In this document: in pieces, positions 47,667 through 57,805 of the stretch | How positions within the stretch are numbered: position 1 is the stretch's first letter | How the letters are laid out: the number at the start of each line of letters is the position of its first letter | Source: Adiantum capillus-veneris | Taxonomy: Eukaryota; Streptophyta; Polypodiopsida; Polypodiales; Pteridaceae | Direction: 5' to 3' | DNA length: 64,000 bases | Assembly: GCA_014529385.2 (NCBI GenBank) | Contig: CM043942.1 | Location: 33,773,969-33,837,968, forward strand | The notes under the pieces: generated by a model | What the model was told of the DNA's origin: nothing | Databases searched by the model: none | The model's input: only the letters and a program-made list of their open reading frames with translations | Translations under genes and position numbers: made by a program

Positions 47667-47977
47667 CTCTTTTTTTTAAATACCTTAATAGATATTTATT
47701 TTACATATCATTTTGATCAAAAGGCCACCACCATCAAAAGGTCTTAATAACCCCATCGACATAAAAGATTCGAACCTTCAATATCCTATGCAGAGAGTGT
47801 CCAATCCAAACTTTTATGACTTAAGACCAGTAAAACATCCCAGCAGAGTTTAGTTTGCGCAAGAGCAAAGATAGCCAAAGATATGCCATCAAGATATAGC
47901 ATCCAAGGTACCATTGTGTCCGGTAAAACAGTCCTTCCAGTTTTTTGGGGCTAAGAGGAAAGAAGTACTGCTAAACT
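47667..47977 (+). repeat. R1 second copy, middle segment
   Basis: It matches about 31475-31790, including AATAGATATTTATT and ATAGCATCCAAGGTACCA, and ends at CTAAACT against CTAAACCC in the intact copy. Confidence 0.8.
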
Positions 47978-48464
47978 TGCTACAAACGGGAGCGCGGAGA
48001 CCCCTGCAAAATACCAAAACTAGATACTATAGACGATGAAACACACAAATCTGCATACCCGGCAACCATCCTTGCACATAATCAAGCTACACACGAGCAC
48101 AGAAAGACAGAGAGGGAGATAGAGCGAGAGAGCACGTGCAGGCGCACCTCCTAGAGCGGAGTGCTATGTCTGCACTGCGAGAGAGAAGAGTGCAGAGATG
48201 AGAAGAGCAACGCAGACACTGGGTGCAATCTCCCCCCATGCAAGAGTGATCATTTCCCTCTTGCACGTATTTCATTTATAGATTTCTTGAATGGTCAAAT
48301 TGAATACAAACTGGCCGGCCGGACATAATTGGCCAAAGCTCACAAAGAGCACTTGAATAATCAAATATACATAAAATGTAACATCCTTCTACATAATCCA
48401 TTATCTGTTGATGCTCTTGCCACCTGTCAACTGTAATAGATAATAAAATATCAAGTCTATAACA
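47978..48464 (-). repeat. 3' LTR of LARD-like element (487 bp)
   Basis: On the plus strand it reads TGCTACAAACGGGAG...TCTATAACA. A purine-rich tract (AACGGAGAGGTA on the element strand) abuts it at 48465. Confidence 0.9.
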
Positions 48465-48831
48465 TACCTCTCCGTTGGAAAGCAACTGTTCTCAGTTGCA
48501 AAGATAAAAATCTACAAACAGTACTTGTCAAAAACAATGATTAGAAATCTGTATCAAATAGTAACAAGATTCATAAAATTAGACAATATTGCTTATGCCT
48601 GTCGTGTCATCCACATACTACCTATTCTAGTGTCCCATACCACTAGAATAAGCAATATATGTCATACCCTGATGAATGAGGATATCATTGGTCACGCTCA
48701 TCATCAATCTCATAATGTCAAACCTCATCACATAAACACTGCTAAATAATCACCAGATACCAAATCCCAATCCAATTCTAATTCCACAATATAAGTCCAA
48801 ATCCAAATCACTTTCATTATGTACCCAGGTA

Positions 48832-48881
48832 ACAAAATCATACCAGTTACAGTGGTGGCCAGTCACTGTAGCATGATTTTG
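48832..48881. repeat. Stem-loop inside the LARD-like element
   Basis: ACAAAATCAT pairs with ATGATTTTGT and, inside it, TTACAGTG with CACTGTA. The fold is about 50 nt with a small bulge. Confidence 0.6.
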
Positions 48882-48894
48882 TGATTGGTGTTGC

Positions 48895-49085
48895 CTCAAC
48901 CCGCGAGTCTACACAAAGAAGTCGTGCTGCCTAAATCGGCGAAGCTGCACTAATGCTGCCTAAACTGGCGAATCTGCATTTAGTATTGTTAAAAATTGTG
49001 AATCTATAGTTTGTTGGTTGTGCTGCCTAAATCGGCAAATCTGCACTAGATGAGCATTGACACACTTCCTAAATCGGCGAATCTG
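48895..49085 (-). repeat. Four to five imperfect copies of a ~25-bp motif
   Basis: CTGCCTAAATCGGCGAATCTGCA-like words recur near 48928, 48955, 49021 and 49068 with variable spacing. Role unknown. Confidence 0.6.
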
Positions 49086-50492
49086 TGTGCACGTGACCAA
49101 TGGACGAGACAAGACAAAAAAAACCAAACAAAACAAAACAAAACATTTACTAGCTGGTGGTGCCAAATTGGAGTATGTTGCGGTCCCATAGTGCTGCACA
49201 AAACTGTTTCTCAATATCCATATTAGATCTTGTGTGTAGTTGTATATCAGCTAGATGATACAGTTGCTCAATTTAAATTTACATTCAGGGGAAGCAGCAA
49301 GCGACAATGTGAGGATGGGTAATTTCACATACTGTGATAAAGAAGCAAAAGATCTCGTTCCTTTGAAATTATCCATTTGGATTATGCTGGTTGCAAACTA
49401 CTAACTGTGTGCTATGAAATGAATGCACAAAATAAGAACAACTTAGAAAGAAGTAGAGCGGGTGAGTTGTATCATAGGACCAGTATGTGAAGTCAATGTA
49501 TGACAATGTAGTCACATGAGAGAGATGAATCATAATGAGAGGTTAAGGCAATAGATATATTGAAGAACTTACTCATTAAAGAGGATTAAAATGCTTTAGC
49601 GAAACATACAAAATTACGTACCTGGGGTGGTTCGAAGAAAGGACTTGGAGTTAAATTATCAAATGTAAAACAAGTAGTTAAAAAGGAAGGTCGATAGAAA
49701 AATAATCGGTTGGTTAATGTTAATGAAGATAGACAATTGGATTATCTAATAACAATTGGAGTGCTTCAAGAACGTGTTATACACATGTTGAAAATAATCA
49801 CAGTTATTTGTCAGTCTCAATATACATTAACAATGTGTAATCAAGAAGACTTGCAGAAGACTTCTATGTCACTAATGAAAACATACAAGTGAGATATTGA
49901 TCTGGCCATATCTAGGTGTTAGTCGTGCTTAGTAAGTGGAGGAACTGTGTTTGTCAAGGAGAAAAAAAGAAAGAGAGTAGTGGGATTGTGAATATTGCCT
50001 TGTGAGAGTCAAGAATGTGAAGTGACTTGTTAGTGGATCCCAGTAGGATAGAAGAAGAGACTCGACATGGAGACGAGAAAGTTATACAACAAACTTTAGA
50101 AGCCCCCTATACTAGAGGTATATTGATCAATAGATTCATTATACAAGACGCCTATGTATATGAGGGCCACCCCATCAGTGATGGAGGCTCGAATAGAGGA
50201 TCTGGACTATTTTAGCAAGGCATGGGAGACATCCAATATGATTATATTAATGTGGAGTCGATGGTCTTCAGTGACCGATGTAATACATCCCGGGATAGTG
50301 CCCGATGCAAGCCAGTCGCATAAGACACTGATGTTCAGTGTAGCCGTTATGTTACCGCCTTTTATTTCGTACCCAGACATGGTAGGAGATCCAACAAGAT
50401 TGCAGCACATTGATTTTATAGGTCATTTGGGCCTTTGGAAGACAATTAATATAACCAACTTACCATACGTGGTTAATTTAGCAGCATTGGAA

Positions 50493-50632
50493 CAATCTTA
50501 GGAGACCTTAAGAAATCACCGAATCTGTGGAGAATCATGTGGGATAACTTCAAAGGTGAAGACAATCTTAGGAGACCTTAAGAAATCACCGAATGAGTGG
50601 GGAATCATGTGGGGATAACTTCAAAGGTGAAG
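50493..50632 (+). repeat. 70-bp tandem duplication
   Basis: Two copies starting CAATCTTAGGAGACC (50493, 50563) lie in the LARD-like interior. Confidence 0.85.
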
Positions 50633-51599
50633 GATGGTCTGCAAATATATATCTATATGTATTATCAAGAATAAATTCACAGCAGTGATGCAGCAATCGA
50701 GAACACTATCTCAACTCAGCACAACAACTGCTGAGATGGACCACAACCGACGATAGTGACTAGGATTGTACATGATGGCACGATAAAAAAAGGAAAAAAA
50801 AACAGTCCACTAAAAACTCCTTGAGTCTTGTTCATCGTGCATGCAAGCTGGGCAGATTTTAATATTGGAGTGCATTATACAAGCATTACTGCAACGCCAG
50901 CTTTGAACATTGAGAAATACTAAACACTTGAGAAAGGAGAACTAGGTTGCGAGCTTGGGCTCCACCTACAGGTCCGTGGCGACGTGTTGCAAGCTTTTCT
51001 CATGCTTCTTCTATGGCAGCCCCACAGTGGGAATCGCGGAGGGAGAGAGAGAGACTGGAAAATTCAAGGAACTCACAAGGTCGTCAAAGATAGCACAAGT
51101 ATGCCGCTTTTGATTCCTATTCTTCCTGAGTTAACCCTATTTTCCCATTGTCTCTTTCATGTCTACTGTGACCTCAGATGCCAAAGGATTCTGAACACGC
51201 ACTTTTCTTCGGTTTCTGTGTTGACAGTTGCTCTGCATGTACTCCAAATGCAGGGCTGCAGTAAATCTTAAGGTCTTTCTCTGTGCAGATTACCTCAAAA
51301 AGTGTGTCTCCGGCTGATGGTCTCCATCCGTGCATGAGCTGATGTCTCTTACCCAGCATTTGCTACTCCAAATACTATGTGCAGTAAAAAAATAAAATAA
51401 AAATGGTAGCCAACAAGGTCTGCATGGTTTGAGCGCGGAGTAGTGGGTGCTCGCTGCAGCTCCTAATACCAACCCCTGGTAGCAACTCGAGCATTATAAA
51501 CTGGGCTGAAGATGTGTGCTGCACCCTTGCATGGCCATCAAAATGATGGTGGGCACTATTGCAAGTGAGTGTGACTACGGGGGTAGGCACGGCTATAGA

Positions 51600-51613
51600 G
51601 GGCCAGACTGTGC

Positions 51614-51644
<31 letters not shown>

Positions 51645-51778
51645 CTGTTCGTTGGAGAGTGTGCATGCAATTGAACTTGTGGGTGTGGAGCTAGTAGTTG
51701 AAGCTGGAGAGTGTGGTGGAGTCTTGGTAAGAAAGAGAGAGAGAGAACTAGGCTGTGTGTGGGTGTGTCGCCATTCGG

Positions 51779-51850
<72 letters not shown>

Positions 51851-52018
51851 TCGCTCTTTGGTTGCATGGAAAAGGTGGAAATTCTAGATATGTGGACGCC
51901 CGTTACTAACCAACGAGGGCGAGAGAGCTGGATGGATGCATGAGAACAAGTGGGAGAAAGAGAGAGAGAGAGTTTCGAGGGGTCTGCATGCGCTAGGTGA
52001 ATGAGAGAGAGAGAAAAA
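51600..52018 (+). repeat. Cluster of (GA)n microsatellites
   Basis: GA tracts lie at about 51617-51645, 51735-51747, 51780-51848 and 51957-51972 in the leader side of the LARD-like element. Arg-Glu repeat frames across them are artefacts. Confidence 0.9.
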
Positions 52019-52977
52019 AAAATTGTGGGCTGTGGTGTAAAATCATTATCTACATAGGCCATGTGACTGTGGGCCCCACTTTTCTGGCTATGTGTATATG
52101 TGCCAGAACATGGCATCACGGCGCTAATGGTGCTTGTGGCAGATATTCGGTTGTAGTAGGTGAGAGAGGGAGTCCAGCGAGCGATAATTTGTGTGTGTAT
52201 GACTGGAAGCCTTTGCCTCGCTTGTGTTGTTGTGAGCTCGATGTGGGTGGTGAAGACTAGTGTAAGTGCTCATAAATAGGCGGTGTCGTCGACCTCTGCT
52301 ACGTTGGGCATGGTGTTGTCGGCTGCCAGCGCTCAGTAATACAGACGACCCTGGCTGATGCTATGTTTTGACGAATACGGCCCGGGTTACTTCTTGAGTG
52401 CTACATTCAATGATCACCCTCTCGATTTATAGAACGTAGCTTCTAATTATATTTATTGGACTTCTTTCCCGCGCAAAGTAATTTGTTGAGCTCTATTCCC
52501 TATCTATAACTTGATCGTGTGCTCGAGACACTTCCCACACTGCCTTGAGTCTCTTAGGATTGTTCGTCAAAATCTATATCACCAAGATGAGGTCTAAAAA
52601 GAAAAAACTAGTCAGATCTCCTCTATGTAAAATTATTGTTAGATATAATTTATATAAGTAATATGATAGCCTAATCTCTTTCTCTCCATGCGTGAGTTCG
52701 ATTGCATGCATTAGATTTACTACTATTATTATGCTCTAAATTGTACTAATTACCATAGGACCAATGATCTATACCTACATAGATTTTTATTTAATCACAA
52801 AAATCTAAAATCCCTATACAATCTTAAATACTTATGATCCGAGGAGGTTCATAACAATCATATACATTAAAAAAATTAGACACGAAAAAATTAAGTACAA
52901 GTGAGCATGACTTATCTTAAAAGGTTCACAATAATCTCCATAACCATCATTGCTGCAAGTCCAAGAGCCTAGTCATA

Positions 52978-52989
52978 GCTCTAATACCA
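52978..52989 (-). other. Primer-binding site of LARD-like element
   Basis: The element strand reads TGGTATTAGAGC, one mismatch from the initiator-Met tRNA complement, next to the 5' LTR. Confidence 0.75.
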
Positions 52990-52990
52990 C

Positions 52991-53477
52991 TACTACAAAC
53001 GAGATCGCGGAGACCCCTGCAAAATACCAAAACTAGATACTATAGACGATGAAACACACAAATTTGCATACCTGGCAACCATCCTTACACATAATCAAGT
53101 TGCACACAAGCAGAGAAAGACAAAGAGGGAGATAGAGCGAGAGAGCACATGCATGCGCACCTCCTAGAGCGCAGTGCTACGCCGGCACGACGAGAGAGAA
53201 AAGGGGAGAGATGAGAAGAGCAACGCAGACACTGGGTGCAATCTCCCCCCGTGCAAGAGTGACCATTTTCCTCTTGCACGTATTTCATTTATAGATTTCT
53301 TTAATGGTCAAATTGAATACAAACTGGCCGGCCGAACATAATTGGTCAAAGCTCACAAAGATCACTTGAATAATCAAATATACATAAAATGTAACATCCT
53401 TCTGCATAATCCATTATCTATTGATGCTCTTGCCACCTGTCAGCTGCAATAGATAATAAAATATCAATTCTATAACA
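52991..53477 (-). repeat. 5' LTR of LARD-like element (487 bp)
   Basis: It is the same length as the left copy and shares TCGCGGAGACCCCTGC-like and CTGGCCGGCCG words, with scattered substitutions. Confidence 0.9.
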
Positions 53478-53884
53478 AAACCCCTCCAAAAAATAACCAA
53501 TTTTAATCTTGATAGTTAGAACAGTATTATCATTCTTAATGCTACAACATTCTCTTGTAGTTTTTATGATGCTTACACCTCAACATATAATTGATACTTA
53601 TTCAAAAAAAGTGAACGATATAAAAACCATAACCCATGGAGAAGAATCCAACAAGGATGATAGCCCTAATGAGATCCTTTAGGGAGAAAAACAAAAAAAC
53701 TTCTTCATTAAATATGCAAAAAACCAAAGTTTCTGGACATTTTATAAGTCTATACCTACTTCAAAGAGGTAAACAAGAAAAATTATGAACAGTAAGCATC
53801 CGCGGTAGCAGGTCACCTGACCAAAACATGATGCTCCTGAGTTATGCTCAATAAACCAGGCAGTATCCTCTTTTGTGAGGATTG
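53478..53884 (+). repeat. R1 second copy, last segment
   Basis: It matches about 31790-32188, including CCTCCAAAAAATAACCA and ATGATGCTCCTGAGTTATGC, and ends at GTGAGGATTG where the Athila-type LTR starts. Confidence 0.8.
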
Positions 53885-54414
53885 TGATCGCCGATGAGAG
53901 GCGCACTCTAACTGGAACATTCAAGGGATTAGTTGGCTAAGCACGGGTGCCCAAGTGTGAATGGGGCAAGCTCATATAAAAGTCAACTAAACCAGGCAGT
54001 ATCCTCTTTTGTGAGGTGAATGGGGCAAGCTCATATAAAAGTCAACTAAACCTAAATTTCACTCATTCTCTCATTTTTGCAATTGAAGAGTGCTCTTGCT
54101 CCATCTTCATCTTCTTCTTCTTCATCTCCTTGTGTGTGTGTGTGTATGCGTGAGAGAGAGAGAGTGTGTGTGTGTGCGATCGAGCATTGCGGCAGCACGA
54201 CAGCCGGCGAGGCGGTTGAGCGCAACGTAGCGGCATCTCCCTCTTCTTCGCGGCGAGGAATCCTCCACGACAGCAAACGTAGAGCGGTGACTAACACACC
54301 ATCACCATCTTTGAGCTTACTAGTTTAGGCTTGTTGTGTGCTTGGAGCCATTTTTGGCTCGCCCACAGTGTATCGGCAAGTTCCTTGCATTGACACGTGC
54401 GACAGACGCGCACA
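53885..54414 (+). repeat. Athila-type 5' LTR (~530 bp)
   Basis: The left edge is set by the loss of R1 similarity at TGATCGCCGATG and the right edge by CACA just before the primer site. It contains two copies of a TATA-bearing 36-bp segment and short (TG)n/(GA)n tracts near 54130-54175. Edges are accurate to a few bases only. Confidence 0.65.
53958..54052 (+). promoter_or_regulatory. Duplicated TATA-box segment with a 28-bp piece of host flank between copies
   Basis: The 36-bp segment TGAATGGGGC...ACTAAACC, which carries CATATAAAAG, occurs at 53958-53993 and 54017-54052. Overlapping and between them (53989-54016) is an exact copy of the 28 bp of R1 flank at 53853-53880. Confidence 0.8.
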
Positions 54415-54418
54415 TTTT

Positions 54419-54436
54419 TGGCACCGTTGCCGGGGA
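54419..54436 (+). other. Athila-type primer-binding site, Asp tRNA
   Basis: TGGCACCGTTGCCGGGGA differs by one base from the TGGCGCC... primer site common in Athila/Tat elements. Confidence 0.85.
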
Positions 54437-55170
54437 ATGGCATACACTAAGCTTGAATGGCACTGTGTGCTTCTTTTGTGTTGCAATTTCAATTGTAGGA
54501 AAGGTAGGGAAGGAAGGTGTGTGTGTTGAGAAGAAGGATTTTGTGTTGCTACTGTGTATTTCTTTGTTAATGAAGTTTTGAAAGGTTCCTTTGTTTTCTC
54601 TGTGATAAGGTCTTAGTATTAAGGTTGTTAGTTCTGTGTAATGCAAAGTACAGTAAGTAGGAAGTAGATCTGTGAGAGCTAATGAAGTGTGTTAGTGTGT
54701 AATAGTAGGTGTATTAGTTGTAAGTAGGTAGGTAGAGTGTGTGTGCTCGCGCGCAGGCCACGGCGACCTTATCCCAAAAAATAAAAAATAATAAAAATAA
54801 ACTAAAAATAAAAATAAAAAAATTTAAAGGTAGGACCGGGATCGGAAATATCTCCAAGACCCAAGCACAAGCTCATGCTCAGGCTCAGGCCTCAGTCGCC
54901 TTTTGAAATTACGTATTTTAGTCTCACACGTAGCTAAAAATCAATTTTTTGAGGACCAACGGAGCTTCATGTGACCGAACGTTGTGCTGTACGGCACACC
55001 GCGACCCTCTGAGTGATACGCTCGTTTTGAGCTATCACACACTTTAATCAAAAAATTGATCATTCAAAAATATTAAAAAACATAAAAAAACGAGTGAAAA
55101 CGGACGTCTAAAAAAGTAAGCAGTTAACCTTCGAGGTTATTCGCCGACGTTTGTAGGGTGCCAAAGACAC
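54437..55170 (+). other. Athila-type leader, no gene seen
   Basis: It contains an AAAATAAAAATAA low-complexity stretch (54775-54825) and a GTAGGTAGGTAG repeat. No coding frame is supported. Confidence 0.5.
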
Positions 55171-56412
55171 ATGCATCTGTGCTCTAGTCGTGTGCTAGAG
55201 ACGGAGCAACTAAAGAGAATTTTGAGTTACGCGAGTTCTCAATATCCACCTACCCCTTCGACGGGGACCCAAGGTAGTACAAACCAAGACCCGAACATAG
55301 CAGCTAGTGACTCTTCCTCTAAATACGATGTCATGGAGGGTTTCCAAATGCCTAATCTCAATAGCTCAAGCCAAGACATGCATGCCATGGGCCCGTAGTC
55401 CGGGTAGAGCGTGCTTAGCCGCTTGAAGGAAACCTTTAGTAGAGCCACTCGCTCCGAACATGGAGCTAATGATGTAAATGAGGGGGGTGGGGAAGTAGAT
55501 TCTCCATTCATAACCAACGTAGACCCTATGCCCTTAGAGAATGTGCATGTGATTACTTCATTCACTGCACCTCGTGACTCTTCAGAGCTATTCCCCTCCG
55601 AGGTTATACTACCTGATGGTAGAAGCCTTGCCGAAGTGCAAGAGGTTGAGCGGTATATCCTTGCAGCGAGGGAAAAGGAAATTAAGAGCTTACGCGAGGC
55701 GAAGCAACGAAGAGAGTTAAAATCAAAATCTCATATGTCAGTATCTTTGCTAGAAGATCAATCGAGTGCTCCTGACTTAGCAACCGCTAAGGGCCAACCC
55801 CTAGAAAGCAACATTGCATCTAGCTCAAAGGACACCCCTAGCACCTCAATTCTAGATGGAGCGTTCTTAAATGAGAACTGGGAGTACGAACTACAAACAA
55901 AAACTCTGACCGACCTATACACAGGTCACACCTATCACGTGGGTTGGTTAGATGTCCTACAATCCACAATGGGTGCTACTAGTGTGGAGGATCAACAACA
56001 AAGAGTTTGTGAGGTCATCCATAGGGTGATTGAGTTAGAGAGACAGAAGAAGGGGATTAACATACCTTCAACGGATCTCATGAGATTCTTGGATACAGGG
56101 AAGGCTAAACAACCTACCTTATCGAAAATGGAGACTCCCTCGGTAAGTCCGATGGATCCTCCATATGTTGTTTCGCCAGGGGTCTCAGTGCAATCTGAGC
56201 CCACAAGTGATAGCTTTACCTTTCCAAGTCTAGCTCATATTTCCCTTGATGACACCATGGCTACCATGCCTACCCCAATAATGGGCATGACAAGAAACAC
56301 GACATGGACCTCATTTGTTAGTAAAGCACCGCTACATGGTAGCTCAATGCCTGCAATAGTACCTACAAGTGTGTACCAATGTATACACTCATGGGTCCTC
56401 GTACTCATGTAG
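55171..56412 (+). pseudogene. Athila-type gag, N-terminal part, broken
   Basis: One phase is open from 55171 to 56412 except for TAG codons at 55396 and 55405, both likely from CAG. The protein is Ser/Pro/Glu-rich, with a helical stretch near RLKETFSRATRSEH and a Trp-containing segment NENWEYELQTKTLTDLY. I recognise no domain in this half; such N-terminal regions are common before the gag domain in this lineage. Near 56370 the phase must change by one to join the downstream half, so a frameshift is present. The copia element inserted at 56414. Confidence 0.65.
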
Positions 56413-56413
56413 T

Positions 56414-57157
56414 TGTTAGGAAATAAGACGTAGCTAAATAGATAATTAAGTAGATTAATTAATGGAGAGAGACAAATTTACATACACGAAATTATAGAGT
56501 AGAGAGAGAGAGAGAGAGAGAGTACACACGATGTACGTGATTCACCCAATGTGGGCTACGTCCACGGGAAAGCAGCCACTCAATGGCTTTAGTACTTCAA
56601 AACAAGAAATAGTTTACAAAGGGATTATACCCTTAATGAAGCTCCCGCCTTGCTTCACTCTCACCACCTCACACTCACCTTGTTGCATCAACTTCACACT
56701 ATGAAATGTGTGTAGAAATGTCCTCCTTTTATAGGCCAAAAGGACTGCCCTCTTTCATGAGAGGCAACCATGTGTAGCCGCCCTTGTGTAGATAAGTCTA
56801 AATCGGACCCTCCAATCCGCCCATGTGTGGCCGCCCTTGAGAAGACAAGTTCGCTTTTGAATTCGACCACCGGCCATTGAATTCGGCCACCAGCCAACCA
56901 AGGGTTGTTTTCCGACCACGTTCCGGCCGCCGTTCGGCCATAATATTCCGGCGAAAAGGAATATTCCGGCGAGAGAAAAAAAGTCTCGGGGGCTTCCGCC
57001 CCCCTAAAGTTGCCCCTTGTTTTTTACTGTGAAAATTTTGGTTTCCGGTGAGTGACTTACCTTCACGCACGATGGCTTCTCCTCATAATGGGGGCCTTAC
57101 AAATGTGCGCTTTTACCACAAAAAATTACAAGGGTAAATCAAGCTCCATACTTAACA
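56414..57157 (-). repeat. Copia 3' LTR (744 bp)
   Basis: On the plus strand it begins TGTTAGGAAATAAGACG and ends CCATACTTAACA. It has a (GA)n tract at 56500-56521 and CCGGCCA/TTCCGGCG repeats at 56870-56970. The adjoining polypurine tract (AAGTGGGAGAT on the element strand) is at 57158-57168. Confidence 0.95.
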
Positions 57158-57217
57158 ATCTCCCACTTGGAGACTGATCTCCAAACCAAATCTGTGAGTG
57201 CTTTCCATTCTGGCTTC

Positions 57218-57805
57218 TTATTCTTGAATGCCAATTGAAGATGAGAAAAAGCTCAACTTGTCCTTGTTGACCACCTTTGTAAACATGTCTGCAGGATTTT
57301 CACTTGTATGCACCTTTCCTAACTTTAGCTCTCCCTCTTCCAAAAGAGTGCGTATGAAGTGATATCTCACCTCAATGTGCTTTGTCCTTGAATGAAAGGC
57401 TGAGTTCTTTGCAAGATGGATAGCGCTTTGGCTATCAGTGTACAAGACACAATTGTCTTGTTTGAATCCAAGCACTTTTAAGAATCTGTGAAGCCACAGA
57501 ATTTCTTTACTTGCCTCTGTCATTGCTACATACTCTGCTTCCGTGGTAGAAAGTGAAACCACTTTCTGCAGCTTTGAAGCCCAGCTTATTGCTGTGCCTC
57601 CAACCGTGAACACATAGCCAGTACTGCTCCTTCGAGTATCTTTGTCACCTACCATATCTGCATCAGCATACCCTTCTAGAAAAATATCAGTTCCTCCAAA
57701 ACACAAAGCATTTGTTGTTGTCCCTTTTAGATACCTAAGTATCCACTTCACAGCTTGCCAATGCTCTTTACCTGGGTTGTCCATGAACCTACTCACAACT
57801 CCCAC
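57218..57805 (-). pseudogene. Copia RNase H part, separated by a frameshift
   Basis: This frame holds the end of pol: SRFMDNPGKEHWQAVKWILRYLKG, the RNase H core EAEYVAMTEASKEILWL and YTDSQSAIHLAKN, and HIEVRYHFIR. It is cut off from the 1113-codon frame by what looks like two extra bases within the conserved TRPDIAHAVG segment near 57830. Otherwise it is intact. Confidence 0.9.

Larger units (their letters stand above)
47978..53477 (-). mobile_element. Non-autonomous LTR retrotransposon (LARD-like), 5.5 kb
   Basis: Two 487-bp LTRs (47978-48464, 52991-53477) with T(G/A)...CA ends flank a 4.5-kb interior. The target duplication is AAACT/AAACC, against AAACC in the intact R1 copy. A primer site next to the right LTR shows that the element runs on the minus strand. 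The interior has no gag, protease, RT or integrase on either strand; the longest non-repetitive frame is 115 codons (50154-50501, plus strand) without a known domain. Such an element must borrow proteins from an autonomous relative. Confidence 0.85.

Noticed and set aside
50154-50501. 115-codon plus-strand frame in the LARD-like element as a gene
   Set aside because: It lies antisense to the element, has no recognised domain and is no longer than chance frames in this region.
51559-51909. Arg-Glu repeat proteins across GA tracts (also Leu-Ser and Cys-Val repeats elsewhere)
   Set aside because: Dinucleotide repeats stay open in several frames by composition alone.
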